Shown here: positions 54,535-64,000 of the stretch, one piece after another
Layout of the letters: the number at the start of each line of letters is the position of its first letter
Position numbering within the stretch: the stretch's first letter is position 1
Assembly: GCA_934047225.1 (NCBI GenBank)
Contig: OW203988.1
Location: forward strand, 1,054,001 to 1,118,000
Reading direction: 5' to 3'
DNA length: 64,000 nucleotides
Source: Ypsolopha sequella
Lineage: Eukaryota; Arthropoda; Insecta; Lepidoptera; Ypsolophidae
The notes under the pieces: model-generated
Databases searched by the model: none
Seen by the model: only the letters and a program-made list of their open reading frames with translations
What the model was told of the DNA's origin: nothing
Made by a program: the position numbers and the translations under genes

Positions 54535-54650
54535 TTGTTACGTGGGCGACAGACAGACAAACGGACAGATTAGTAGAATAGCGGCTGCGGAGCGTCCACT
54601 AAGAAGAAGACCGGCAAAATCTAATTCTTTTTTAGGGTTCCATACATCAA
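54535..54650 (+). repeat. Fragment of the GACAGACAGAC/AGGGTTCC repeat family
   Basis: GCGACAGACAGACAAACGGA followed about 90 bp later by TTTTTAGGGTTCCATA. The same block order is seen near 46497-46545 and related to the dispersed-repeat ends at 2400-2484 and 10560-10639. Confidence 0.55.
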
Positions 54651-55135
54651 AATTAAACGGAACTTTTATAAGAACAGCTTGTTCTCCATCTATTTGTCTG
54701 TATGTGAGAGATATCAACGGGTTGAAACTTATACCCTGCAGAGAAGAAAGTGCAGTTAAAAATGAGGCAACGCAAAAAATGTTATTTCACTTTCTGTAAT
54801 CAATTTCAAACAAATTAGCTCACCTTAAAAACCTATAGGGCACTTCCAATTGACTTAAAAAATTAAAATTACGTTCACAAGTTGATGTAATGTAATGTCA
54901 AATTCGAAACGCCTAATTTACCATCTTGGTAAAGACTTTTTCACCTCACTAGCTCGAAAAGCGCGCTTTGTTGTTTAAAAACAGTGAGCAAAATCAACTT
55001 TTGCTCACTGGTTTTAAGCAGTGAAGAAAAGTGTTTCAAATTAAGAACATTGCGAATTGTTCAAAAACTCCATGTCCTTTGCTCAAGAGAAAGAGAGACA
55101 ACAAACATCAGCGTAGCGGCTATCTCTTTCACTCT
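54651..55135. other. Unassigned sequence
   Basis: No domain or repeat partner recognised. Confidence 0.4.
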
Positions 55136-55136
55136 A

Positions 55137-55253
55137 TATGGATTCCATACACTTTGGGAGGCTATACACAGCCCCACAGCTTATCGGATACCATAGACAA
55201 GGTAAACTTCTTGAAATCCTGTGTATGGCCTCCCAATGTGTATGGAATCCGGA
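55137..55253. repeat. Hairpin with 33-bp arms
   Basis: TGGATTCCATACACTTTGGG, then AGGCTATACACAG, pairs with the reverse complement of 55221-55253 with about three mismatches, around a loop of about 50 bp. It lies just downstream (minus-strand sense) of the mariner remnant. It could be an inverted terminal repeat or a small RNA hairpin. Confidence 0.65.
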
Positions 55254-55330
55254 AACGGATAGATACGAGGGTGACACTGAAAGTTCTTAGAAAATCAAAA
55301 ACTGACCGTACTAGCAAGTTATTAGTTTTA

Positions 55331-55805
55331 TTATATATTTTCAAAGTCGTGTCCATTCACATCAATACATCGCTGCATCCGATAGAACCATTGAGAAAAG
55401 CACTTTGCCCACTCGTCCTTAGGGGTCTTTTCGACGGCCTTTTGAAACGCAGCCACTGCTTCCTCGGCGTCCATGAAACGTTTTCCTCGAAGTGTTTCTT
55501 TTATTTTCATGAAAAAATAAAAATCACAAGGTGCGAGGTCCGGGCTATACAGCGGGTGACCCAGTAATTCCACGTCTGACGTCGCCAAATAGTCGATGTA
55601 AATAGCTTGGCGGTGTGCGACGAGGCGTTGTTGTGGTGAAGGAGGATCCTACTGCGAGGTCATTTCACCCGAACTTTTTCAAGACAAGTGGCAAACAATT
55701 GTTAGTGTACCACTCTGCAGTAACTGTTTTTCGACCCACTAAAATAATTGTTGCGTAATGACCTGTCCTTTCGAAGAACGAGGCCACCATCTTTTCTTCC
55801 ACGCT
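55331..55805 (-). pseudogene. Mariner transposase C-terminal remnant
   Basis: Minus strand, in order: VEEKMVASFFERTGHYATII, then KTVTAEWYTNNCLP; after a stop, RILLHHNNASSHTAKLF, where mariner elements have H-H-D-N-A and the second catalytic Asp is Asn here; after a frame change, ELLGHPLYSPDLAPCDFYFF, carrying the third Asp of the D,D34D triad, then ETLRGKRFMDAEEAVAAF and a stop at 55331. The N-terminal DNA-binding half and first Asp are missing. It belongs to the Tc1/mariner superfamily and is inactive. Confidence 0.85.
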
Positions 55806-55814
55806 TCGATGCCC

Positions 55815-55920
55815 CGTAATGAGTGAATCAAACAGTTACATATACAGACTGTCCCATAATGAGTGAATCAAACAATTACATATAGAGGATGTCCTATAAT
55901 GAGTGAATCAAACAGTTATG
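55815..55920. repeat. 40-bp tandem repeat, about 2.6 copies
   Basis: CATAATGAGTGAATCAAACA, then ATTACATATAGAGGATGTCC, recurs with GAGTGAATCA at 55821, 55861 and 55901. Confidence 0.9.
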
Positions 55921-56259
55921 GGAGAAAGCGTAGCCTGACTCCTTTCGAATTAAATAAACATAGGTAAACAAAAGTTAAATGGTTTCTGATATTAAATAAA
56001 AATTTAAAATTTCTTCCCGTCCCTTGTTCTTTTGCTGTCATTTCTTTTTTTTTTTTTAAAGTTAAGGCATCTTTTTTTAATAAATATTATTTGGAAATAA
56101 ACATGTGTCATGATTTGGTTACCAAATGTCATCGAATAGTAACACGAAATCTAAATAGCAGGACTTTGTTTTCAGTTTTTGTGTAAACTCGAAAAAAATA
56201 TTAATATTTTGGCCTACTGTTATGAAAAAAAAGTGTGGGAAGGGAATGACAAACTACTT
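55921..56259. other. AT-rich, nothing recognised
   Basis: Long T and A runs (56045-56060) and no coding similarity. Confidence 0.5.
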
Positions 56260-57090
56260 TAAAAATTAATGTTAACTCCTAAGAGGAATCATAAGTTAGG
56301 AAATACTTACTTAAATTATAAACTATTATCATGACGAATAGCAACATCACTATAACTGCGTCACCATCATCCAAATATTCATTTATTTTATAGTATGCCT
56401 TTGTCGGTAGGCCGTTTAAACTTATTTTCTGACAAATTAAGGACCTCCTTTGGAAGTTTATTGTAAAATCTTATGCCATGTTCTACGAAAGAGGTACTCA
56501 CTTTGGCAAGTATGATTTTTGAAAAAGTCAGTTTATGTTTATTCCTGGTTTCTTTACAGTGTTGTTCGTCAATCCCCGGGAAAGACCCAATATTTTTTTC
56601 TGACGTATCTACGAACTTGGTAAATAAATTCACAAGGAACTTCATATTATAAATTGCCCAAATTGCTCCCTTTTGCACGACCAAGACTGCGTCTATATCC
56701 GCGGCTCTACCCCATAAGAGCATACCGTATGACATAATGTTGTGAAAGTAACTAAATTAGACTATTTGAATTTGAAGCAGTATTTACACCAGTAATTTGC
56801 CTTATACGTCGAACAACGTATTTGGCTGAACTAAGTCTACCACAGTGGGCTTCTATATTGGGACCCCACTGAAGACGAAAGTCTATCGTTATGCCTAAAA
56901 ACTTAGTGTCGTTAACTAACTCCAGCTTGGATCTCTGCAAAAGCAGATTAACATCCTTTTGAATAGCATTTGGTTACATAAATTTTATATGTTTTTGCAT
57001 TTAAAACTAAATTATTTGCAGTGAACCAATCAAGAATCAGTAATAGAGTTGTATTCGCGTCGTATGTCAGATAGGTCTTTAACTAAATAA
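56260..57090 (-). pseudogene. LINE B, third copy, truncated at both ends
   Basis: Reverse complement matches 59275-60215 of the LINE B copy. Recognisable translations are ELVNDTKFLGITIDFRLQWG, then YVVRRIRQITGVNTA, then MSYGMLLWGRAADIDAVLVV, then VSTSFVEHGIRFYNKLPKEV. Frameshifts, a deletion in the middle and missing 3' UTR make it a relic. Confidence 0.9.
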
Positions 57091-57239
57091 TAATAATATT
57101 ATATTAATGTTATTATGAATAATGTTATTAAATTAAATACGTAATAAATAATGTTATACCAAATTTCGCCTACGAAAATAACATGTTTGACGATTAGAGT
57201 TGCAGACGCGCTGCTTAGAATACAGCAATTGTGCTACTG

Positions 57240-57610
57240 GTCATTTTAAGGCGATATGCGAAAAAAATACGGGTGTTTCTTTTCTGTGTATTTCATCAAA
57301 TATACGGAAAATTTTAATAAATTTCTGGTATATGCATTTTGACAACATAATCTAGGGTTTTGAAATTGGAAAACATGTTTGGATAAATTTTTGTCGATAG
57401 AAATAATTGTTGAAGTGAGGTCTTCAAACACACTTTTTCTTCTCGTTTGACGAATAGGCGTGTTTCAACAATATCTAGAGATTTTATATTTTAGTTTTTT
57501 TAATAAAAATATAAAACCAACTTTTTTCCATTTTGCCCTGAATCCACCCTCTCGCACTTCGCGATTTTTCGCTTGGAGTGACAGTGACAAAAATAAAATT
57601 CGCATGGCCT
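57240..57610 (+). repeat. Dispersed repeat related to 40260-40575
   Basis: Matches the other copy at GATAGAAATAATTGTTGAAG, then TGAGGTC, and at the AATCCACCCTCTCGCACT region with a following GATTTTTCGCTTGGAGTGAC. Confidence 0.5.
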
Positions 57611-57700
57611 CTTAAGAAAATTGTGGTTATTCAAAGTCAAAAGTATTAAAAAAACTTAACATAACGTGTCGCAAGCGGCGGGTCTGTCGTTGGTGTCGGC

Positions 57701-57730
57701 GCGGGGCGGGGCGGGGCGGGGCGGGGTGGG
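57701..57730 (+). other. (GGGGC)n tract, quadruplex candidate
   Basis: Five or six consecutive GGGGC units ending GGGGTGGG, preceded by GCGGCGGGTC. It is strongly G-rich in an AT-rich region. The rest of 57611-58355 is unassigned. Confidence 0.75.
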
Positions 57731-58359
57731 TAAGACGGTGTGTGTTGCATGCGCCCGCAAAAGCGCAGTTTGACTTGCAACCAATAAAACTTGCTGAAGA
57801 CGAGGCAGAGCAGCCATGTTGGTGCAAGTTATCTACTTATACAGGTTTAGTCTTCTACGTTCAAAGTCCAGTCAATCTAATAATGTTTGTATGGAGTAGG
57901 TTGAATTAAATGTACACTGAGTGAAAATTGGGAATATATCAGTTAACTAACTGAAAAATTTCAACTGAAAATAATGTAAGCCTGTTTACATAATGTCGAT
58001 TTCAACAAAAGTCAAACGGTTATACATTTTTTGGTAAAGTTTATTTTATCGGAATTCATTGATAGCCTATGTGAATGTCATTAGATTATGTAAGGAAGAT
58101 GGAAACAACATATCCAAAACAGAACGATTGTTGTGCTGTTCCAGGCCTCTCCTGTGAATTCAACCTTGGATCCTTCCTCTGGACCGTTAGAACTAGGTCT
58201 TGTCCTCGTAAGTCCTGGACTAAGCGTGGGCTCCTGTGCCTTCTTTAAAAAATGGAATTCCAATCTTGTTTGGAGGAACACTGCATCGTCTTTCTCTCGT
58301 CTGAGTTTTTTTTGTGGTGCAGAACATTTTACGAAAAAAAAAAATATTTCTTACTCGTT

Positions 58360-58575
58360 TCAAATTCAATTCAAATTCAAATAGTTTATTTTGTAAAGTA
58401 GATATACATAATACACTTTTTACGAATGAAATCAAATCTAATAAAAATAGTCATAATAAAATAATAAATGTACATGAATAATTAAATTAAAGGTTTATTT
58501 AATTTATGTAGCAATATTTATACGATTAAAATGATAGGTAAAATCTATAATTCTCCGTGAAATCTAATCAACCAA
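58360..58575 (-). mobile_element. LINE B solo 3' end
   Basis: Minus-strand copy of only the last 210 bp or so of LINE B, from a TTGAATTTGAATTGAATTTG-type tail back to the GATTTCACGG block. It is a severely 5'-truncated insertion lying head-to-head with the long LINE B copy at 58639. Confidence 0.85.
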
Positions 58576-58638
58576 ATTACATTAATAAAGTTGCACATTT
58601 ATTGTGTTCGAAATGAGTGCACGTCAAGCTGTTGGTAA

Positions 58639-60815
58639 AAGTACGGCGATAGGGACTTATGGGGCCTATCTGTGAAAGTTATAAGTTCTGTTATTGATTT
58701 AATAGCTCCTTATTTGGCATTAATTTTTAATAAATGTGTAGATGATGGTGTCTTTCCTGACTTAATGAAGTTTAGTAAATGGATCCCCCTTTTTAAATCA
58801 GGCGACAACGGTGACCCATCAAACTATAGACCTGTGTCAGTTTTACCGGTTTTGAGTAAGGTTTTTGAAAAAATAGTTTTTAATCAATTGTTATTTCATT
58901 TTAATTTAAAAAAGTTGCTTTACTGTGAACAATATGGATTCACTAGAGGGAGGTCAACCACAGATGCAGGAGTTGCTTTAGTTAAGCACATTTTTGATGC
59001 TTGGGAAGAAAAGCAGGATGCATTTGGTGTATTTTGTGACCTCTCGAAAGCCTTCGATTGCGTTAATCATGAAACACTCTTATGTAAATTAGATCACTAC
59101 GGAGTGAGGGGTAAATCTTTGGCGTTAATGAAGTCGTATCTTAGTGATCGTATTCAAAAGGTAGACATTAATGGGGTAAAATCATGTGGAGCATTAGTTA
59201 AAATGGGTGTCCCGCAGGGTTCCATATTGGGGCCCTTGCTGTTTTTAATTTACATAAATGACCTTCCCTATTTAATTAAAGACTTAACTAAGATAGTACT
59301 ATTCGCAGACGACACGTCACTTATTTTTAAAGTTAATAGACGTAAAGATATCCTTGACGACGCGAATACAACTTTATCACTGGTGCTTGATTGGTTTACT
59401 GTAAATAATTTAGTTTTAAACGCAAAAAAGACGAAATGTATAAAATTCACGTTACCAAATGTAATTCAAGTGGATTGTAATTTGCTTTTGCAGGGGTCCA
59501 AGCTGGAGTTAGTTAACGAAACTAAGTTTTTGGGCATTACGGTAGACTCTCGTCTTCAGTGGGGTCCCCACATAGAAGCCCTATGTGGTAGACTTAGTTC
59601 GGCCGCATACGCTGTTAGACGCATAAGGCAAATTACTGATGTAGATACTGCTAGACTAGTCTATTTTAGTTATTTTCACAGCATTTTGTCATACGGCATG
59701 CTGTTATGGGGTAGAGCCGCGGATACAGACGCAGTCTTTGTTTTGCAGAAGAGAGCAATTCGGGCTATTTATAATATGAAGCACCGGGATTCATTAAGAG
59801 AAAAGTTCAAAGAAATTAATATATTAACTGTTCCTTGTGAATATATTTACCAAGTCCTTAGATATGTCAGAAAAAATGTTGAGTCTCTCCCAAGGCTTGG
59901 TGAGCAACATTGTAAGGAAACCAGAAATAAGTATAAACTGGCTTTTCCAAAAATCAGACTCGCCAAAGTGAGTACCTCTTTCGTAGGACATGGTATAAGA
60001 TTTTACAATAAACTTCCAAAGGAGGTCCTTACTTTGTCAGAGAATAAGTTTAAACAGTACATTAAGCAGGGCCTACTGAAAAAGGCATATTATAAAATAA
60101 ATGAATATTTGGATGATGGTGAAGCATGGTGTTATAGTGATACTGATTTTAATGATAGTAGATAATAATTTAATTAATTAATATAATTTCCTAACTATTG
60201 ATTCCTCTTAAGAGTTAACATTAATTAATTACAGACTGTAAAAGGAAATAGACTATATGAGACAGGTAGGCAAAGATATATATGTTTTTCTTTTTTCATT
60301 AACCTGAATTCCTGCTGTCTTGTATTTTCTTATCCCTTGGTTAAAGTAGATATAAGTAATTTGATGTATAGTATAAGTTTATGTTAAAAAAAAAAAGACA
60401 TGATCTTGCCAAGTTTCTTGCCCGTTCTTCTTAGCAAGACTAATCGAATGGGCGGAGGTAGGCATGTATTTATATATGTAACCTATTACTATGTAGTATA
60501 TAGGATGGGATTTGGTCGGCTGCCTGGATTCGTGCTGGGGGCTTGGTTGGTGATCATTGAACCTGTTCCTGGTCCCTGGCCGGGTCTCCGGTATGGGTTC
60601 GGGTGGTTGATTGGATTTCACCTTGTATAATATTATTTTACCTATAATTTTCGTATATATATTGCTACATAAATTAAAAAAACATTTAATCTAAGTAGTT
60701 CATGTACATTTATTATTTTATTACATATATTTTTATAAGATTAAAATTTGACTTGTGAAACGTGTATTATATATACCTACTTTGCAAAATAAACTTTTTG
60801 AATTTTGAATTTTGA
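58639..60815 (+). mobile_element. LINE B, longest copy, 5'-truncated
   Basis: Begins inside the reverse-transcriptase domain, contains one long frame and a 3' UTR of about 650 bp (with GGTCCCTGGCCGGGTCTCCG at about 60570), and ends in a repeated TTTTGAATTTTGAATTTTGA tail. The endonuclease and any ORF1 are missing. The same family supplies the copies at 29435-38125, 56260-57090 and 58360-58575. Confidence 0.9.
58672..60165 (+). pseudogene. LINE B reverse transcriptase, N-terminally truncated
   Basis: A 497-codon open stretch; the first in-frame codon used here is GTG, upstream codons reach a stop at 58636, and there is no true start. Motifs by residue: NYRPVS 51-56, YGFTRGRSTTDA about 88-99, DLSKAFD 123-129 (first catalytic Asp), GVPQGSILGPLLF 179-191, FADDTS 211-216 (both catalytic Asp present), then the thumb and C-terminal region SYGMLLWGRA and FVGHGIRFYNKLPKEV. 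The protein resembles Jockey/CR1-group reverse transcriptases. Without endonuclease the copy cannot move by itself, but its RT core is undamaged, so the insertion is relatively young. Confidence 0.88.
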
Positions 60816-61131
60816 GGGCTTACCACTTATTACGTTTGGGCATTTTGTTCTAAGCGTTTGTGACGTTATCGTTGTCAGTGAAAAGAGAGGTAGGGAGACT
60901 GCCCCTTGGTACCACTCCCCCCACTAGGAGATAAGTAATTTTTTGCTTGATATTAATCGTTTTGGACAGTACTATTGCAAAAATCTCGATCTACGTCTCG
61001 ATAGAAATCGGAACAAAACCACCAACGATGATACGACACACTTTTTCATTTTGCTATTATAGGGATCTTGCTTGCAGGAGGGGCTTACTTGGAAAAATAT
61101 TATCTATATATATACCTCAGGTCCTCAGAAA
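60816..61131. other. Unassigned sequence
   Basis: No feature seen. Confidence 0.4.
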
Positions 61132-61277
61132 AAGAATCTTGTCTTGTGATCTGATACTGCATATTTGGCATTAAATGTCAATCACAGAGAAAAGCATAAA
61201 TAATAAGAATCTTGTCTTGTGATCTGATACTGCATATTTGGCATTAAATGTCAATCACAGAGAAAAGCATAAATAAT
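61132..61277. repeat. Perfect 73-bp tandem duplication
   Basis: AAGAATCTTGTCTTGTGATC...AAAGCATAAATAAT occurs twice in a row (61132-61204, 61205-61277) without a difference that I can see. Confidence 0.93.
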
Positions 61278-61743
61278 AATATGTAAAGTTCTTGACAGCA
61301 GCGCGCGCATTTTACTTACGCATTTCACTTACTTTACTCCGATTTGTTATGTTAGTTATTGTTTATGTTAACCTAACCTAGATTTTGGACAGTTAAATTG
61401 AGAGTGTTTATTTAATTCCACCACAAAAAATTATATTGTAATTTTTATTATAAATATATTATGTAGTCTAAACAAACTAAAATTACTCAAATGCTTAAAA
61501 ATAGAAATACAGACGAATAAATTTGCTGACAAAAGCTTCTTTAAAACGCAATTTATTCGCATTTTTAGCACTAGTTAATTTTATTTGGATATAAAACGAA
61601 AATGAATAAAAGGAAAAATAGCCGCATCTGGTGTCAAATGGTCCGAAAGTCTCAATTATTAGTCCTAATCCAGAAGTTGCAGGGTCAAATCCCGCAGGGG
61701 CACATTTGTGCTTGGTTCACGTGTTGCTCCACATTAGTGTCGG
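61278..61743. other. Unassigned; possible decayed SINE near 61670-61715
   Basis: AGTTGCAGGGTCAAATCCCG is B-box-like but has no A box at the right distance. Confidence 0.35.
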
Positions 61744-62087
61744 AAGTACGGCGATAAGGCTTACAACCATCTTGCTGGCAGTAAAGTACAGCGATAAGGA
61801 TCACAAAAATCTCGCTGGCAGTAAAGTACAGTGATATTGATCACAACCATCTCGCTGGGAGTAAAGTACAGCGATAAGGCTCGCAACCATCTTGCTGGCA
61901 GTAAAGTACAGCGATAAGGATCACAAACATCTCGCTGGCAGTAAAGTACAGCGATATTGATCACAACCATCTCGCTGGAAGTAAAGTACAGTGACAAGAC
62001 TCACAACCACCTTGCTGGCAGTAAAGTACAGCGGCAAGGCTCACAACCATCTCGATAGCAGTAATGTACAGCGATAAGGCTCACAAG
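61744..62087. repeat. 40-bp minisatellite, about 8.6 copies
   Basis: Unit GTAAAGTACAGCGATAAGGC then TCACAACCATCTCGCTGGCA, with copies starting at 61781, 61821, 61861, 61901, 61941, 61981, 62021 and 62061. GGCTC/GGATC/TTGATC variants recur every third copy in part of the array. A 78-codon minus frame here is repeat translation. Confidence 0.95.
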
Positions 62088-62599
62088 TTGTGAGTCGCAA
62101 CCCATTTCGGTGGCGGTAAAGCGGGGTTGTAAGAGTTTGGACTGTGACTTGCGTTGCACAGTACTCTTTTAAAATATTTATTCGTTTATTTTAGTACCGA
62201 ATTGTTTAGCCCGCTCCACAGATCGCCCGCCGCTCACTACATGTTCCCCACTGGAGCAGAGCAGCGCCGAGTGCAGGTCCAACTTTACGGAAACTTGCCT
62301 CAGCGAGAAACACCTTCCTAATTGGGTAAATATAGGAGACTAGTAAGTGCCCAATTCTGTGAAACGCTCTCTTTGATGTTTAACTTCGTCAGATGGTGAT
62401 GCGTCACGGAGTAAAGTGTTCCACGACGTAAAGTTTGTGATCAATAATGTTGGCACTACACATCTGTGAGCAGACCCTGAAACAGCGTGATAGCCAGTAG
62501 TTTACCCCGAACAGTGACCTCGCGACCTCCTCTTACAAACCTCCTCTCCTCTCGGCAATCCTTTAACCGATTTAGCTCATGTTCGAATTTAAAAATTAT
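62088..62599. other. Unassigned, moderately GC-rich
   Basis: Sequence of ordinary complexity. No domain or repeat was recognised. Confidence 0.4.
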
Positions 62600-62870
62600 T
62601 TTTAAACAAATAGAACGCGTCTGGTGGATACCCTCAGGGGATCCAAGGGCTGGAGCTTACCTCGGGCAACGCATTAGTCTTGCTATGATCCAAGGGCTGG
62701 AGCTTACCTCGGGCAACGCATTAGTCTTGCTATGATCCAAGGGCTGGAGCTTACCTCGGGCAACGCATTAGTCTTGCTATGATCCAAGGGCTGGAGCTTA
62801 CCTCGGGCAACGCATTAGTCTTGCTATGCAACGAGGTAATGCAGCTAGTGTCTAGGATACGTTGCCCAGT
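62600..62870 (+). pseudogene. RPD-family C-terminal fragment containing a 47-bp x 4 array
   Basis: Plus strand encodes P-S-G-D-P-R-A-G-A-Y-L-G-Q-R-I-S-L-A-M, matching the end of the frame at 42945-43358 (G-D-R-R-P-G-S-Y-F-G-Q-R-I-S-L-A-I). After the tandem array, GCAACGAGGTAATGCAGCTA gives Q-R-G-N-A-A, which normally follows directly. The array has therefore expanded inside the coding sequence. The 47-bp unit shifts frame with each copy. Confidence 0.7.
62640..62827. repeat. 47-bp tandem repeat, 4 copies
   Basis: GATCCAAGGGCTGGAGCTTA then CCTCGGGCAACGCATTAGTC then TTGCTAT, starting at 62640, 62687, 62734 and 62781; all copies look identical. Confidence 0.96.
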
Positions 62871-64000
62871 GATAGCGATGACTTTAACAAAGTCTTCTAT
62901 TTAGTATAACTATATTAATTGCAGACAAAATACTCGTATATAGTAATTACTGACAAAATGCCTTTCTTTCAAGAGCTGCTTGTACAGACAACAGTGACAT
63001 CGATTTATTTTGTAATAGTGTTAATAGTATTTGTAAATGTATAACTACTAAATTTTGTGACTCTGTCAAATATATTGTAAGATTCTGCATTGTTTTTGGG
63101 TTAAATTTCTACTTTGTTTTTACATTGTTATTTACGTTACTCTTTCTTCATCTCTTTATTACTGCTAAACTGTGACTAACTGTATTGTACTCGTAACTAT
63201 TTTATATTTTTGTACCTTATGTTTCCAAATTTGAACCTATCTGTGAAAACTTGTAATTGGCTTTTCTGTTACTAAGTTTGTATGTTTTATATATATATTA
63301 TAGCTGTAAGTTTTCCTTAAATAAATAAAATAAAAAAATAAAATAAATATTTTTATTTAGTTTCATTTGTAATATATTTAATTTTAGGAGTTTAGTTTGT
63401 TTAAGTTTATTTAGTTTTAAATTTAAGTAAATTTTTTGCTATTATAGTTTTAATAAATTAAAAATAACATAAAGTGAAAAAATATATTTGTTTGTCTTAT
63501 TTACTGGTCTACCAAATTTTATGACGTTCCCATCAACAATACTCGAGTTATCGTCGGACAAACATTCATACATACAAATGCCGAACTGTTCAGTAGACTC
63601 GGTGAACTTCGCTCGCTCGTTCAAAAATCGTTATTGCATCGCTGTATTAGAATCAATCGCTTGAACTCTATAATATCGCTATTGATATTGGTACTATGTT
63701 GTTTTGAAAAATCACAAGAACGTAATTGTAAAGAAATTAATCAAATCGCTCTAAAACTTAATTCAGGTATTTTATATAAGAAAAGTCTCTCTGTAACAGG
63801 GTGAACAGGTCGGATTTATAATTTTAAGGGACAACAACATTAAAAATACGGGATTCAAGACTAAAATATGAGACAAGTATTTTGTTTTATTTATTTCAAA
63901 TAACATAGCATTAAGTTTTGTACCTACTAAAAAAAAAAAAATGCAACTAACTAAACGAAACCAACTCTGACATTCATAAGTGGAACCCTGAGTACTATAA
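62871..64000. other. AT-rich stretch, nothing recognised
   Basis: Low-complexity AAATAAATAAAATAAAA near 63317-63350. There are no long frames, RNA genes or repeat partners up to the window end. Confidence 0.5.

Noticed and set aside
58672..58674. True start codon of the LINE B frame
   Set aside because: It is GTG inside a reverse-transcriptase domain. The element is 5' truncated, so no native start remains.

Overview
This is eukaryotic nuclear DNA, AT-rich and gene-poor, most likely from a moth or butterfly (Lepidoptera). The inference rests on the repeats. They include the family with a GACAGACAGACGGACAGC-type motif before a GGTAC..ACCCTAAAAA end, the GGAACCCT...CACTTG end motif, tRNA-derived SINE pieces, a Helitron-like repeat beside (CTAT)n, BEL/Pao and Ty3/Gypsy elements, Jockey/CR1-like and RTE-like LINE debris and a mariner remnant. 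I found no host protein-coding gene and no functional RNA gene. Nearly every substantial open frame is a transposon protein or the accidental translation of a tandem repeat.

Layout. 1-7.3 kb holds a 42-bp minisatellite, several foldback/TIR elements and the first of two copies of a dispersed repeat. 7.3-10.6 kb holds a 44-bp minisatellite arranged as a 132-bp higher-order unit, a decayed LINE and the second dispersed-repeat copy. 11.8-14.3 kb is an internally deleted BEL/Pao relic on the minus strand. 15.9-20.3 kb has a perfect 46-bp x 10 array, MITEs, a 1-kb foldback element with arms of about 350 bp and a GC-rich foldback island. 20.4-25.0 kb is a Ty3/Gypsy element on the minus strand, broken by a catalytic Asp-to-Asn change and an integrase frameshift, with ends that do not match each other. 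26.9-29.4 kb is LINE and SINE debris.

29.4-38.1 kb is a three-layer nest. A 6,835-bp BEL/Pao element (two 465-bp LTRs with no difference found by eye, 5-bp target duplication GTTGG, one intact 1,772-codon gag-pol frame) sits inside LINE A, which sits inside a minus-strand copy of LINE B.

38-64 kb holds further LINE B copies, including one with a 497-codon reverse-transcriptase frame. It also holds three-domain-family debris carrying an RPD...WD motif, a mariner remnant and large minisatellites: 24 bp x 21 without variation, 41/45 bp x about 38, 35 bp x 76 with 455-bp higher-order repetition, 40 bp x 8-9 and 47 bp x 4.

The most notable items are the apparently young BEL/Pao element and its nest, and the density of unrelated minisatellites (nine unit lengths in 64 kb), several of which lie inside or against transposons. 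I saw nothing I would call a new defence, biosynthetic or regulatory system.
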